Shown here one piece after another: positions 38,331 through 47,689 of a stretch of DNA of 64,000 bases. The position numbers and the translations under genes are program-made. The stretch covers positions 397,001 to 461,000 of the forward strand of contig NZ_CP132507.1 in assembly GCF_032191775.1 (NCBI RefSeq), given 5' to 3'. Under the pieces are notes generated by a model, which saw nothing but the letters and a program-made list of their open reading frames with translations, was not told the DNA's origin and did not search any database. How positions within the stretch are numbered: the stretch's first letter is position 1; each line of letters opens with the position of its first letter. The DNA comes from Rhodoferax mekongensis. GTDB lineage: Bacteria; Pseudomonadota; Gammaproteobacteria; Burkholderiales; Burkholderiaceae_C.

Positions 38331-38738
38331 TTAGATCTGGCTTTGGCTGCGCAACCATGCGTGTTGCAGCTCAGCCATGATGCGAGGATCGTGGTGGGCA
38401 TATTCCCACATTTTTTCTTCCATGCGACGCACTTTGTACGACTGCACTGCCGAAGCGATCAGGGAAGCCAAACCGGAAGACACTTTGCGCAGTGGGGGAG
38501 CCAACAAGGCCAAGGCTGCGAATGCCACAGTCCACAGTGCAACCCAGGCAGCCAGCATGTGGCCGTCAACCCAGGTATCGATCACTTGGTCAGCTACCAC
38601 CAACAAGGCGGACAAAACAGCAGCCAGCAACATGCCGGACAAGGTGCGGGAAGCTTCCACTGTCTCACGACGTGCACGGGGTGTACGGGGCTGAGCGGTG
38701 GAATACGAGAAATACGGGGTATTGATAACTTGTGTCAT
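38331..38738 (-). CDS. Hypothetical membrane protein, 135 residues
   Basis: The ATG at 38738 has AAGGAG seven bases upstream. A polar N-terminus is followed by two membrane helices (LSGMLLAAVLSALLVVADQV and LAAWVALWTVAFAALALLA) and a cytoplasmic-type tail (VQSYKVRRMEEKMWEYAHHD). I do not recognise the family. It is divergent from the LysR gene at 38869 and convergent with pckG. Confidence 0.75.
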   Translation of the reverse strand: MTQVINTPYFSYSTAQPRTPRARRETVEASRTLSGMLLAAVLSALLVVADQVIDTWVDGHMLAAWVALWTVAFAALALLAPPLRKVSSGLASLIASAVQSYKVRRMEEKMWEYAHHDPRIMAELQHAWLRSQSQI

Positions 38739-38868
38739 GGCAAACTCCTTGAAAAGGTTGATGCTCACTGGATAAAAATTTCTAAGATGGGCGAATCATA
38801 GGGTTTCCCCTAGTGTTGTTCAACTTTATGTTGGTGATGTTTGGTATTCACGAGATTTATAGTCAGAC

Positions 38869-39831
38869 ATGCCCAGCAGCCGCATCAACCTCCGGACCTT
38901 CGACCTGAACCTGCTCAAGGTGTTTGATGTGGTCATGTCCGAGCGCAGCCTCACACGCGCTGCAGCCCAGCTCAACCTCACCCAGCCTGCCGTCAGCAAC
39001 GCCTTGCGCCGCCTTCGCGAAGCACTGGACGACGAGCTGCTGGTGCGCAACGGCCGCAACCTGGAACCCACGGCCCGCGGGCAGGAGCTATGGCCCGCAG
39101 TGCGCGAGACCTTGCAGAAGCTGCAAGCCTCGCTGGCACCCAGCGTGTTTGAACCGGCCTTGGCCACCAACACCTTTGTGCTCACCATGGCAGACGCCAC
39201 CGCCGCAGAGTTGATGCCCGGCTTGGTGAAAGTGCTGGCGCGGGATGCCCCCGGTGTATCCCTGCGGGTGGTACCCCTGACCACCCGCGACCCCCGCAAA
39301 GTGCTGGAAGAAGGTGCGGCAGACTTGGCTATCGGCCACTTTCCGGCGGTGCTGGCCGACCTGACGGCCCGCGCCCAGGCCGGCGCCGCGGAAACCTTTT
39401 TGCACCACCGCCTGTTTGTCGGCGACTACGTGTGCGTCATGCGCAAAGACCACCCGCTCACCGAGGGCGAGTTCACCCTCGATCGCTTTTGTAGCGCCTC
39501 CCACATGCTGGTGAGTTTTTCGGGGCGGGCCTTCGGTTTCATTGACGAATCGCTGGTCAGCCTCAAGCGCACCCGCCGCGTGGTGCTGACCGTGAACCAG
39601 TTTTTTACCGCCGGCAAGGTGGTCGTGCAGTCCGACCTGCTCACCGTGCTGCCCCGCCACTTTGTGAATGTGACCGGCTATGCCGACCAGCTGGTCATCC
39701 GCGAGTTGCCATTTACCGTACCGCCCATCCAGGTCGATGCGCTGTGGCACCAGCGGCTGGACGGTGCCAGCCCCCACGCCTGGCTGCGCGCGCAAGTCGC
39801 CTCCTTGGGCCAGACCATTTTTTCCGCATGA
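38869..39831 (+). CDS. LysR-family transcriptional regulator
   Basis: 320 residues. The N-terminal winged helix-turn-helix contains NLLKVFDVVMSERSLTRAAA, then LNLTQPAVSNALRRLREALD, followed by the LysR substrate-binding domain. The opening FDLNLLKVF resembles the NodD/LeuO/PcpR-like subgroup. The effector is unknown. It overlaps the downstream metallophosphoesterase frame by four bases (ATGA) and is divergent from the small membrane protein gene. Confidence 0.92.
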   Translation: MPSSRINLRTFDLNLLKVFDVVMSERSLTRAAAQLNLTQPAVSNALRRLREALDDELLVRNGRNLEPTARGQELWPAVRETLQKLQASLAPSVFEPALATNTFVLTMADATAAELMPGLVKVLARDAPGVSLRVVPLTTRDPRKVLEEGAADLAIGHFPAVLADLTARAQAGAAETFLHHRLFVGDYVCVMRKDHPLTEGEFTLDRFCSASHMLVSFSGRAFGFIDESLVSLKRTRRVVLTVNQFFTAGKVVVQSDLLTVLPRHFVNVTGYADQLVIRELPFTVPPIQVDALWHQRLDGASPHAWLRAQVASLGQTIFSA

Positions 39832-40645
39832 AGATTCAGCTCTTGTCCGACCTCCATTTGGAGGCCCATCCCCATTGGCAAGCCACGCCCTTGGCCGGAG
39901 CGGATGTGCTGGTACTGGCAGGCGACATCGGCTCCTACCAACCCGGCTCGCAGCTGGCGGGCGACGACTTCGGCTTGGAGCGCTTTCCCCCCTGCATGGC
40001 TGGCCGACTCCGGTGTTGTTTGTGCCCGGTAACCATGAATACGACACCCTGGACTTTGACCTCGCCCACGCCCGCCTGCGTGCCACCTGTGTGCGACTGG
40101 ACATCCAGTGGCTGGAACGTGAATCCGTCGTGCTGGCTGGCGTGCGTTTCGTCGGCACCACCTTGTGGACCGACTTTGACGCGCTCGCCGCCCAAGAGCC
40201 ACCCGAGCGACAGCTCAAGGCCCGTGACAAGGCCTATCGCGCCGCCAACTACTACCTGAAGAAAACACTCACCACCCGTGCGGACGAGCCTTGGCTGGCA
40301 GATGGTTTGCGGGAACAGGCGCTGGTCTGCCAAGCCTGGCTGCGCGACGCCTTGGCCCAGCCACACGACGGCCCCACGGTCGTGGTGACTCACTTTGCCC
40401 CCAGCCTGCACAGTGCCGACCCGCGCTACGGTCTGGTACCCGGCACCGCCGGCTTTTGCAATGCACTGGATGAACTGCTGCCGCTGGCAGACCTCTGGCT
40501 GCATGGCCATCTCCACGCCCCCAGCGACTACCGCGTGGGCAAGTGCCGGGTGGTGGCCAACCCGCTGGGCTATGTGCGCAAGAACGAACAGCTGGGCTAC
40601 CAGCCTGACCTAGTGATAGAAATAGGCTCTGGCGCCGGAGGATAG
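39828..40645 (+). pseudogene. Metallophosphoesterase, frameshifted at 39987-39992
   Basis: The N-terminal half (from ATG 39828) gives MKIQLLSDLHLEAHPHWQAT and ADVLVLAGDIG, the metal-binding D-x-H and GDI motifs. The remaining motifs appear in the next frame: FVPGNHEYD, VVVTHFAPS and LWLHGHLHAPSDY. The break lies at a C6 run; one extra C restores a 272-residue calcineurin-like phosphoesterase (FPPLHGWPTPVLFVPGNHE). It overlaps the LysR gene by four bases, so it is likely a coupled partner. Sequencing error or true inactivation cannot be told apart from one sequence. Confidence 0.8.
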
Positions 40646-40669
40646 TGCGCGAGAAGCTATCAAAATAGG
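40624..40669 (-). repeat. Dispersed repeat, copy 7 (reverse orientation)
   Basis: The complement reads CCTATTTTGATAGCTTCTCG, then CGCA, a spacer and CCGGCGCCAGAGCC. It overlaps the end of the metallophosphoesterase and lies between convergent genes. Confidence 0.65.
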
Positions 40670-40687
40670 AGCGGACTCACACAGTCA

Positions 40688-41590
40688 TTAAAGACCCGGT
40701 TCTCCCGCCGGTCGCAAGTAACTGGCAAAGCGAGGAATACCCTGCGCGGTCAACCCGCGGTAGCGGAAGGTCACCCAGCTCCCCACCGCAGGCGGATCAC
40801 CACGGTCCGCATTCGAGAAGCCGCTGCCGAGCTTGAAGCGCTGAGGCTGGCCACCCTCACCACCCGGCCACTCTACCCACAGAGCACCGATGCTGCCTTG
40901 CAAGCGGCCTTGTCCGGGCACATGCGCCAGCACCCGCGCTTCGGCATCTTGAAACGGCTTGAACTTCACCAGCTCTGCCGAGCGGCCCGGCACATACAGC
41001 GCGCTGGCCCGGTGCAACACCAAGCCCTCACCACCGGCTGCCACGGTGCGATCCAACAAAGCGCGCAGGCGGGCCGCATCCGGCGCCGGTGCTTGCTCTA
41101 CCGCTTGCACCCACACCTGCCCGAGCGCGCTTACGGCGGTTTGCAAGGCGGCATAGCGCTCCTCGAAGCGCCCGCCATGCGAAGGCAAGTCAAACACCAT
41201 GAAGCGCAAACCACGCCAGGCGGCTTCGTCGGGCGTCTGTTGGCGCACGGTAGACACCGCATCCGCAAAGCGGCCCCGGCCGGCCCAAAGTTCACCATCC
41301 AGAGAGTTTGCCGGCCAACCCGCGGTAAACCATGCGGGCGCAGCGATGGGGTTGCCGCCCCGGGTGATCAGGCGCCGGCCGTCCCAGTAGCCGCGCACGC
41401 CGTCGTACTTTTCGCTCACCCGCGCATCGGCCAGCACAAACTCTTTGCGGTACTCGCCTGCCAGCATCAAAGGAGGGCGCTGCGCGCTGTCTGCAGCCCA
41501 CACCGATGCGGCAGGAAGCAAACCACTCAGTGCAACAGCGCCCAGACCTTGAAGGCATAAGCGGCGATCTTGTGCGGCAGGCTGGGTCAT
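40688..41590 (-). CDS. Exported ATP-dependent DNA ligase (Lig E-like)
   Basis: 300 residues. The start ATG at 41590 has GAGGAG seven bases upstream. A signal peptide with paired Arg (RRLCLQGLGAVALSGLL, cleavage near VWAAD) precedes the minimal ATP-ligase fold: motif I EKYDGVRG with the nucleotidyl lysine at about residue 61, SLDGELW, VFDLP, EGLVLHR and VKFK. An OB-fold follows (GSIGALWVEWPG to GSWVTFRYRGLT). Such small ligases with signal peptides (Lig E) occur in naturally transformable Gram-negatives and are presumed periplasmic. Confidence 0.88.
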   Translation of the reverse strand: MTQPAAQDRRLCLQGLGAVALSGLLPAASVWAADSAQRPPLMLAGEYRKEFVLADARVSEKYDGVRGYWDGRRLITRGGNPIAAPAWFTAGWPANSLDGELWAGRGRFADAVSTVRQQTPDEAAWRGLRFMVFDLPSHGGRFEERYAALQTAVSALGQVWVQAVEQAPAPDAARLRALLDRTVAAGGEGLVLHRASALYVPGRSAELVKFKPFQDAEARVLAHVPGQGRLQGSIGALWVEWPGGEGGQPQRFKLGSGFSNADRGDPPAVGSWVTFRYRGLTAQGIPRFASYLRPAGEPGL

Positions 41591-41686
41591 GCGAGGCTCC
41601 TCGGGGTGCGTGGACATTTCTTGACTTGGCTCAAGGCAGTGTAGCGTTGCAGGTTCATACTGAGGCCACACAACCGGAGACCCCCC

Positions 41687-42109
41687 ATGAAGATCTTGCT
41701 CGCTGTCGATGGAAGCGCTTACAGCAAAAAAATGTTGGCCTACTTGAGCACACACGATGCGTTGCTCGCGCCCGGCCACGAGTACACCGTGTTCCATGCG
41801 CAGCCCGCGCTGCCCCCACGCGCCAAAGCAGCTCTGGGCAAAGCCACGGTGGACCGGTACCACGCAGAAGAAGCGGACAAGGTGCTCGCACCGATTTCCA
41901 AGTTCCTAAAGCGGCATGGCATTGAGGCCAAGCTGGATTGGAAAGTAGGCTCCGCCGGCACCCTGATCGGCAAGCTGGCCGACACCGGCAAGTTCGACCT
42001 GCTGGTCATGGGTTCCCACGGCCACAGCGCCCTGGGCAATCTGGTGATGGGCTCGGTCACCACCCAGGTGCTGGCCCACTGCAAGACGCCGGTGTTGCTA
42101 GTTCGCTAA
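41687..42109 (+). CDS. Universal stress protein (UspA family)
   Basis: 140 residues of a single Usp domain. The N-terminus MKILLAVDGSAYSKKMLAYL carries the first ATP-contact region, and GSHGHSALGNLVMGSVTTQV fits the G-2x-G-9x-G(S/T) nucleotide-binding motif. It is probably a cytoplasmic, ATP-binding stress protein. It is divergent from the exported ligase gene and convergent with the 3-hydroxyisobutyrate-dehydrogenase-like gene, overlapping it by four bases. Confidence 0.92.
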   Translation: MKILLAVDGSAYSKKMLAYLSTHDALLAPGHEYTVFHAQPALPPRAKAALGKATVDRYHAEEADKVLAPISKFLKRHGIEAKLDWKVGSAGTLIGKLADTGKFDLLVMGSHGHSALGNLVMGSVTTQVLAHCKTPVLLVR

Positions 42110-43035
42110 GGCGAGTCCTTGGGCTTGGGGGCTGGCGTGAGATCCACGCCGCTGAGCCGCGCCACGTACTCGGGCAGCATGGGCACATAGGCCTCCGCTC
42201 CACCGTTAGCCAATGCCATAGCGAATGAGTTTTTCACGGCATTGCCCAGGCTGTTCGAAATACCAGCCGCATCGGCCATGGACTCCAGATAGCGCATGTC
42301 CTTGAAGGCATTCTTCAAGGTGAACTTGTGCGCTTCGCGGTTTCCGTTCAGCGTGTAGTCCATAAAGGTCTGGTAAAAGCCGCAGTCCATGCGGCCATTG
42401 CGCAGCACCGCATCGACGCGCTGCGGACCAATGCCGACCGCCTGCGCCAGGGTGAGAGCCTCTGAGTAGAGGGCCGCATAGCCCATGGCGACAAAGTTAT
42501 TGATCAACTTCAGCCGATGCCCGTCCCCGGGCCCTCCCACATGCACAATGCGCGCGGCCCAGGTGGACAAGATCGGGCGAATTCGCTCCAGGGTTGGGGC
42601 GTCCGCGCCCACCATGGTGTCCAGCGTACCCTCCCAAGCCTCTTTGGGCGTACGGCTCAACGGTGCGTCAACCAGCGTCACGTCCATGGCGGTGAGTTCT
42701 GCGGCCAGCGCCACCGTAGACGTCGGGTCCGAGGTGGAGCAATCGACCACCACCGAGCCGGGCCGCAAGCCCTTTGCCAGCCCCATCGGTCCACGCACAA
42801 TGGCCTCCACGTCCGGTGAACCCGTCACGCACAGAAACACGACACTGGCTTGTTGGGCTACTGCCATAGGCGTATCGACCTGTTTTGCGCCACGGCTCAA
42901 CAAATCATCCAGCGCCGCCGATGGCTTGCGGGCACACACGGTGAGGGCATAGCCCTTTTCCACTATGTTTTTGGCCATGCCGTGGCCCATCAGGCCCAGG
43001 CCGATAAAGCCGATGGTGTCGCGTCCGTGTTGCAT
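42106..43035 (-). CDS. NAD(P)-dependent oxidoreductase, 3-hydroxyisobutyrate dehydrogenase family
   Basis: 309 residues. The Rossmann motif GFIGLGLMGHGMA is followed by the family signature VDAPLSRTPKEAWEGTLDTM, and the catalytic Lys lies in LKLINNFVA. Members oxidise beta-hydroxyacids such as 3-hydroxyisobutyrate, tartronate semialdehyde or sugar acids. I chose the ATG at 43035 over an upstream open extension because it begins the Rossmann strand. It sits seven bases after the aldo/keto reductase gene and is the last of a likely ytfQ-R-T-yjfF-akr-dehydrogenase operon; a sugar-acid substrate is inferred. Confidence 0.85.
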   Translation of the reverse strand: MQHGRDTIGFIGLGLMGHGMAKNIVEKGYALTVCARKPSAALDDLLSRGAKQVDTPMAVAQQASVVFLCVTGSPDVEAIVRGPMGLAKGLRPGSVVVDCSTSDPTSTVALAAELTAMDVTLVDAPLSRTPKEAWEGTLDTMVGADAPTLERIRPILSTWAARIVHVGGPGDGHRLKLINNFVAMGYAALYSEALTLAQAVGIGPQRVDAVLRNGRMDCGFYQTFMDYTLNGNREAHKFTLKNAFKDMRYLESMADAAGISNSLGNAVKNSFAMALANGGAEAYVPMLPEYVARLSGVDLTPAPKPKDSP

Positions 43036-43042
43036 ATCCGTT

Positions 43043-44026
43043 CTACCAGCGTTGATGCACAAGCGGCTTGGCGTAGCGCGCGTAAATGTCGGCCAGTGCC
43101 TGCATGGTCGCATCGGGCAGCGGGGGGAGGTCGGCGGCGGCTACGTTGTCTTGCACCTGCGCGGGGTTCTTGCCACCGGGAATGGTGCAGGTGACTGCCG
43201 GATTCATCTGGATCCAGCGCAAGGCCATTTGCGCCATGCTCATGCCGGCGGGCACCAGAGGCCGCATGGCCTCCACGGCCTCCAGGCCCACCCCGAAGTC
43301 CAGCCCCGAGAAGGTTTCGCCCTTGTCAAAAGCCGCCCCTTCGCGGTTGAAGCCACGATGGTCATCAGCACCGAAGGTGCTTTGCGCATTCATCTTGCCG
43401 CTGAGCAAGCCGCTGGACAGCGGCAGACGAGCCAGAATGCCCACGCCGCGCTTTTGTGTTTGCTCGAACAGCAGCTCGGCCGGGCGCTGACGGAACAGGT
43501 TGTAGATGATCTGCACACTCTGCACGCCGGGGTACTCGATGGCCTTGAGCGCTTCTTCCACCTTCTCGACACTCACGCCGTAGTGGCGCAGCTTGCCGGC
43601 TACCACCAGGTCATCCAGCACGCCGAAGACTTCGGGCATGTAAAACACATCGGTCGGCGGGCAGTGCAGTTGCAAGAGGTCGATCGCCTCGGTCTCCAGG
43701 TTTTGCAGGCTGCGCTCCACAAAGGCAGTCAGGTTGGCGCGGGTGAAACCGGCTGCCACATGGGGCACCAGCCGGCGGCCGGCTTTGGTGGCGACATAAA
43801 ACGGCTCGCTGCGCTCCTTGCGCAGGCGTGCCAGCAGACGCTCGCTGCGGCCATCGCCATACACATCGGCGGTGTCGAAGAAGTTCACCCCCAAGTCCAG
43901 CGCACGGTGCAGCGCGGCCATGGAGTCCTTGTCATCAACCTCGCCCCAAGTGCCGCCGATAGCCCAGGCGCCGAAGCTCACAGTGGAAACATTCCAGCCG
44001 GTACGGCCGAGAGGACGGTATTGCAT
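43043..44026 (-). CDS. Aldo/keto reductase
   Basis: 327 residues of the (beta/alpha)8 aldo/keto reductase fold. The catalytic Asp-Tyr region FFDTADVYGDG, catalytic Lys in VATKAGRR and His in LLQLHCPP are all visible. It probably uses NADP(H). The downstream partner dehydrogenase and upstream sugar ABC transporter suggest a role in oxidising the imported sugar, perhaps as an aldose 1-dehydrogenase; this is inference. A dispersed repeat separates it from yjfF. Confidence 0.9.
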   Translation of the reverse strand: MQYRPLGRTGWNVSTVSFGAWAIGGTWGEVDDKDSMAALHRALDLGVNFFDTADVYGDGRSERLLARLRKERSEPFYVATKAGRRLVPHVAAGFTRANLTAFVERSLQNLETEAIDLLQLHCPPTDVFYMPEVFGVLDDLVVAGKLRHYGVSVEKVEEALKAIEYPGVQSVQIIYNLFRQRPAELLFEQTQKRGVGILARLPLSSGLLSGKMNAQSTFGADDHRGFNREGAAFDKGETFSGLDFGVGLEAVEAMRPLVPAGMSMAQMALRWIQMNPAVTCTIPGGKNPAQVQDNVAAADLPPLPDATMQALADIYARYAKPLVHQRW

Positions 44027-44046
44027 AAGGATTTCCGGTGTTGTTT

Positions 44047-44090
44047 GCTATGAATTCAGGAGCTGCTTTCGCACATTCAATGGGCGCAAG
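44047..44090 (+). repeat. Dispersed repeat, copy 8
   Basis: GCTATGAATTCAGGAGCTGC, then TTTCGCA, a spacer and ATGGGCGCAAGC. It lies between yjfF and the aldo/keto reductase gene. Confidence 0.7.
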
Positions 44091-44111
44091 CGACCTATTT
44101 GACTCTAAAGT

Positions 44112-45080
44112 TCAAACCCCTGGCTTGCGACCGGCTTCAAACACCCGCTGCAGCACACAGAACACAAACAGCAGGGCTCCGATGACGATGCGGGTCCACC
44201 ACGAGCTCAAGGACCCGTCGAACATGATCAAGGTCTGGATCACGCCCAGGGTCAGCACCCCGAACAGCGTGCCCACCATGTAGCCCACCCCGCCGCTGAG
44301 CAAAGTGCCGCCTATGACCACGGCAGCAATTGCGTCCAGCTCCAGCCCCACGGCATGCAGGCCATAGCCCGAGAGCATGTAGAAGGTGAACACCACGCCG
44401 CCCAGCGCTGCGCAAAAGCCGCTCAGGGCATACACCAGCACATTGGTGCGCGCCACCGGCAGGCCCATGAGCACGGCCGAGTGCTCGGAGCCGCCAATGG
44501 CATACACCGTGCGGCCGAACTCGGTCCCGTGGGCCACAAACACCGCAGCGGCCAACACCACCAGCGCCAGCACCGCGCTGATGGACACCATGGGGCCGTC
44601 CGTCCACAGGTGCAGCCGGGTTTGCGCCAGCACGGTGTAGGCCTCGTCGGTGATGCTGATCGAGTCGATGCTGATCAGGTAACACAGGCCGCGCGCCAAA
44701 AACATGCCCGCCAGCGTGACGATGAAAGGCTGCAATCGGAAACGCTGGATCAACCAGCCCATGAAGGCGCCGAACAGCGTGCCCATGCACAGCACCAGCG
44801 GAATGGCGGCCATCAGGTCCCAATGCAGGTGTTGCACCAGTTTGGCCAGCACGATGGTGCTCAGTGCCACCACCGAGCCAACCGACAGATCGATACCGCC
44901 GGACAGGATGACGAAGGTCATGCCCACGGCCACGATGACCAGGAAGGCGTTGTCGATCAGCAGGTTCAGGAACACTTGGGGCGACAGAAAGCCGGTGTAC
45001 GACACCGCCCCGAACACCGACATGGCAGCGAACAGCGAGATGGTGGCCGCCAGGGGAATGTATTTGTTCTGGAGTTTCAT
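44112..45080 (-). CDS. yjfF: Sugar (galactofuranose-type) ABC transporter permease YjfF
   Basis: 322 residues. This polytopic permease of the RbsC/AraH family shows the signature VILSGGIDLSVGSVVAL, followed by the loop region GGSEHSAVLMGLPVARTNV. The ATG at 45080 overlaps the ytfT stop by four bases. Together with YtfT it forms the membrane channel for the substrate delivered by YtfQ. Galactofuranose in E. coli; the true substrate here may differ. Confidence 0.9.
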   Translation of the reverse strand: MKLQNKYIPLAATISLFAAMSVFGAVSYTGFLSPQVFLNLLIDNAFLVIVAVGMTFVILSGGIDLSVGSVVALSTIVLAKLVQHLHWDLMAAIPLVLCMGTLFGAFMGWLIQRFRLQPFIVTLAGMFLARGLCYLISIDSISITDEAYTVLAQTRLHLWTDGPMVSISAVLALVVLAAAVFVAHGTEFGRTVYAIGGSEHSAVLMGLPVARTNVLVYALSGFCAALGGVVFTFYMLSGYGLHAVGLELDAIAAVVIGGTLLSGGVGYMVGTLFGVLTLGVIQTLIMFDGSLSSWWTRIVIGALLFVFCVLQRVFEAGRKPGV

Positions 45081-46144
45081 GTATGGCTCCCGGCAGCGGG
45101 GCGCACCACCCAGCCGCGCACGGCGCGGCGGAACTCTGCCGACTGCATCAGCATGACCACAAACACCACGGCGGCCTTGACCACGAGGTTGATCTCGGGC
45201 GGCACGCCGATGGAGTAAATGGTGGAGGTGAGCGTCTGAATGATCAGCGCGCCAATCATGCTGCCCGCCAGCGTGAAGCGCCCGCCGGTGAGCAAGGTGC
45301 CACCCAGCGTGACCGCCAGAATGGCGTCCAGCTCCAGCAGGTTGCCGGCGTTGTTGCCGTCCGCACTCTTGACGTTGGAGCTGATGATCAGGCCGGCAAT
45401 GCCCGCCGTCAGCCCGCAAAAGGCGTACACACAAATGCTGATAAGCCGCTCCCGCACGCCGGCCACACGGGCCGCCGCGGGGTTGATGCCGATGGCCTGA
45501 ATGAACAAGCCCAGCGCAGTGCGCGTGACCGCCATATGCATCAGCAGATAGACAAAGCCCGCAATGAACAGTGCAAAGGGCAAGCCCCACAGGTAACCAC
45601 TCCCGATATAGAAATACGGCGGGTAGTAGACCGTGACGATCTGTCCGTCCGTGAGCAACTGCGCCACACCCCGGCCCGCCACCATCAGGATCAGCGTGGC
45701 AATGATGGGCTGCAGGCCGATCTTGGCCACCAGCACCCCGTTCCACAGCCCGCAAGCCAACGCAGTGAGCAGGGCACACACGATGGCCAGCCACATGGGA
45801 AAGCGGCTCACATGCTGGGCTACACCGTTGGTGATGACCAGCTTGCCGCCCACCATGAGGGCCGCTACCGCCGCACTGATGGCCACGGTGGCGCCCACCG
45901 AGATATCAATGCCGCGTGTGGCAATGACCAGCGTCATGCCCAGCGACACCAGCATCAAGGGCGCTGTACGGTTCAGGATGTCGATGACGCTGCCGTAGAG
46001 ATGGCCATCGCGCCATTGCAGCATCCAGAAGCCGGGGTTGAGGCTGGCGTTGACCATCAGGATCAGGACCAGCGTGACCACCGGCCACAGCAAAGGGTGC
46101 GCTTGCACCCGCTTCACAAGGGAAGGTGTGTTCGCCATGTTCAT
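45077..46144 (-). CDS. ytfT: Sugar (galactofuranose-type) ABC transporter permease YtfT
   Basis: 355 residues. The permease has the RbsC-type signature VIATRGIDISVGATVAIS and the loop motif ARVAGVRERLISICVY. The ATG at 46144 overlaps the ytfR stop (ATGA); an ATG two codons later is an alternative. Presence of two different permeases (YtfT and YjfF) rather than one homodimeric permease is typical of the Ytf system and supports the assignment. Confidence 0.92.
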   Translation of the reverse strand: MNMANTPSLVKRVQAHPLLWPVVTLVLILMVNASLNPGFWMLQWRDGHLYGSVIDILNRTAPLMLVSLGMTLVIATRGIDISVGATVAISAAVAALMVGGKLVITNGVAQHVSRFPMWLAIVCALLTALACGLWNGVLVAKIGLQPIIATLILMVAGRGVAQLLTDGQIVTVYYPPYFYIGSGYLWGLPFALFIAGFVYLLMHMAVTRTALGLFIQAIGINPAAARVAGVRERLISICVYAFCGLTAGIAGLIISSNVKSADGNNAGNLLELDAILAVTLGGTLLTGGRFTLAGSMIGALIIQTLTSTIYSIGVPPEINLVVKAAVVFVVMLMQSAEFRRAVRGWVVRPAAGSHT

Positions 46145-47679
46145 GCCTGCCCCGCAATCATGGCGTAGACCGCCTGGTCATTCGTGCCGGCAGGCAGCTC
46201 GCCCACCTTGGCGCGGTCGCGCAGCACCACGATGCGGTCGGAGACGCGCACCACCTCTTCCATCTCGGAGGAGATGAACAGCACCGCCATCCCCTGTTTG
46301 GCCAGTGCCAGTATCTCGTTCATGATTTCCTGCTTGGCGGCGATGTCGATGCCGCGGGTAGGTTCGTCCAATATCAACAGGCTGGGTTGGGTGGCCAGCC
46401 AGCGGGCCAAGACGGCTTTTTGCTGGTTGCCGCCCGAGAGCTGCCCGATGGGCGTGTCCACATCGGCGGTCTTGATGCCCAGGGCTTTGACATAACCCTC
46501 GGCCAGCGTGGTTTGTTGCACCCGGCCAATGGCGGGCCACAGGCCTTGGCGGGCCTGCAAGGCCAGCACGATGTTTTCGCGCACCGAGAGCTCGGCGATG
46601 ATGCCCTCGGCCTTGCGGTCTTCCGGGCACAGGCCCAGCCCCAGCTGGATGGCGGTGATGGGCGAGTCCATGCGCACGGTCTTGCCGTCCAGCGTGATCT
46701 CGCCGGCATCACTGCGGTCCAGTCCGAAGAGCAGGCGAGCCAGCTCGGTGCGCCCCGAGCCCAGCAGCCCGCCCAGGCCCACCACCTCGCCCCGGCGGAT
46801 GCCGAGGTTCATGGCTTTCACATGGCCACGGCGGTTCAGGGCCTTGGTTTGCAGCCACTCCGGCGCTTGCGCGCGGCTTGCGTCATTGGCAGCGTCTGCG
46901 CTGGAGGCTGCGGCGAGCTCGCGCCCCACCATGGCGGCAATCAGGGCGTTGTGGCCCAGCTCCGCCGCCGGGTACTCGCCCACTAGCTCGCCATTGCGCA
47001 GCACGGTGATGCGGTCGCACAGCGCATACACCTGGTCCAAAAAGTGGGTCACAAACAGGATGGCCATGCCCTGGTCGCGCAACTGGCGCAGCACTACATA
47101 AAGGCGCTCCACCTCTTCATCATCCAGGCTGGAGGTGGGCTCATCCAGGATCAGCACCTGGGCCGAAATACTCAAGCCCCGGGCAATGGCCACCATTTGC
47201 TGCACTGCGACCGAGTAGCTGGCCAACGTCTGGGTGACATCGATGTCGAGGTTCAGGCGCGCCAGCAGGGTGCGCGCATCGCGGTGCATGGCGGGCCAGT
47301 CAATGGCCCATGCGCCGGCAAGCCCCTTGCGCGGGTAACGGCCCGCAAATATGTTTTCAGCGACCGACAGGTTGGCGCACAAGTTGACCTCTTGGTAAAC
47401 CGTGCTGATGCCCAGGCGCTGGGCATCCAGGGTGGAGGTTGCGCGTATGGAGCTGCCGTTAAGCCGCATGTCGCCTTCATCGGCCTGGTATACGCCGGTG
47501 AGGACTTTGATCAGGGTGGATTTGCCCGCGCCGTTCTGGCCCATCAGCGCATGGACTTCGCCGGCATACAGCCGCAGTCCCACGCCCGAGAGCGCCCGCA
47601 CGGGTCCGAACTGCTTGGCAATGCCGGAAAGCTCCAGCACCGGTGCCACAGCCTGCGCCGTTGGTGGTGTGTGTGTCAT
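46141..47679 (-). CDS. ytfR: Sugar ABC transporter ATPase YtfR
   Basis: 512 residues with two tandem ABC modules, as in RbsA/AraG/YtfR. Module one has Walker A GQNGAGKSTLIK and Walker B VLILDEPTSSLD; module two has a degenerate P-loop (GLGGLLGSGRTELARLLFGL) and a signature QLSGGNQQKAVLARWL with Walker B LLILDEPTRGID. It energises uptake of the sugar bound by YtfQ. It lies downstream of a hairpin-T-run terminator that separates it from ytfQ. Confidence 0.93.
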   Translation of the reverse strand: MTHTPPTAQAVAPVLELSGIAKQFGPVRALSGVGLRLYAGEVHALMGQNGAGKSTLIKVLTGVYQADEGDMRLNGSSIRATSTLDAQRLGISTVYQEVNLCANLSVAENIFAGRYPRKGLAGAWAIDWPAMHRDARTLLARLNLDIDVTQTLASYSVAVQQMVAIARGLSISAQVLILDEPTSSLDDEEVERLYVVLRQLRDQGMAILFVTHFLDQVYALCDRITVLRNGELVGEYPAAELGHNALIAAMVGRELAAASSADAANDASRAQAPEWLQTKALNRRGHVKAMNLGIRRGEVVGLGGLLGSGRTELARLLFGLDRSDAGEITLDGKTVRMDSPITAIQLGLGLCPEDRKAEGIIAELSVRENIVLALQARQGLWPAIGRVQQTTLAEGYVKALGIKTADVDTPIGQLSGGNQQKAVLARWLATQPSLLILDEPTRGIDIAAKQEIMNEILALAKQGMAVLFISSEMEEVVRVSDRIVVLRDRAKVGELPAGTNDQAVYAMIAGQA

Positions 47680-47689
47680 GTTCTACGTG

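Noticed and set aside
44137..45794. An extended minus-strand frame upstream of yjfF that would add over 200 residues.
   Set aside because: It overlaps ytfT completely. The ATG at 45080, with a four-base overlap, gives the normal permease N-terminus.
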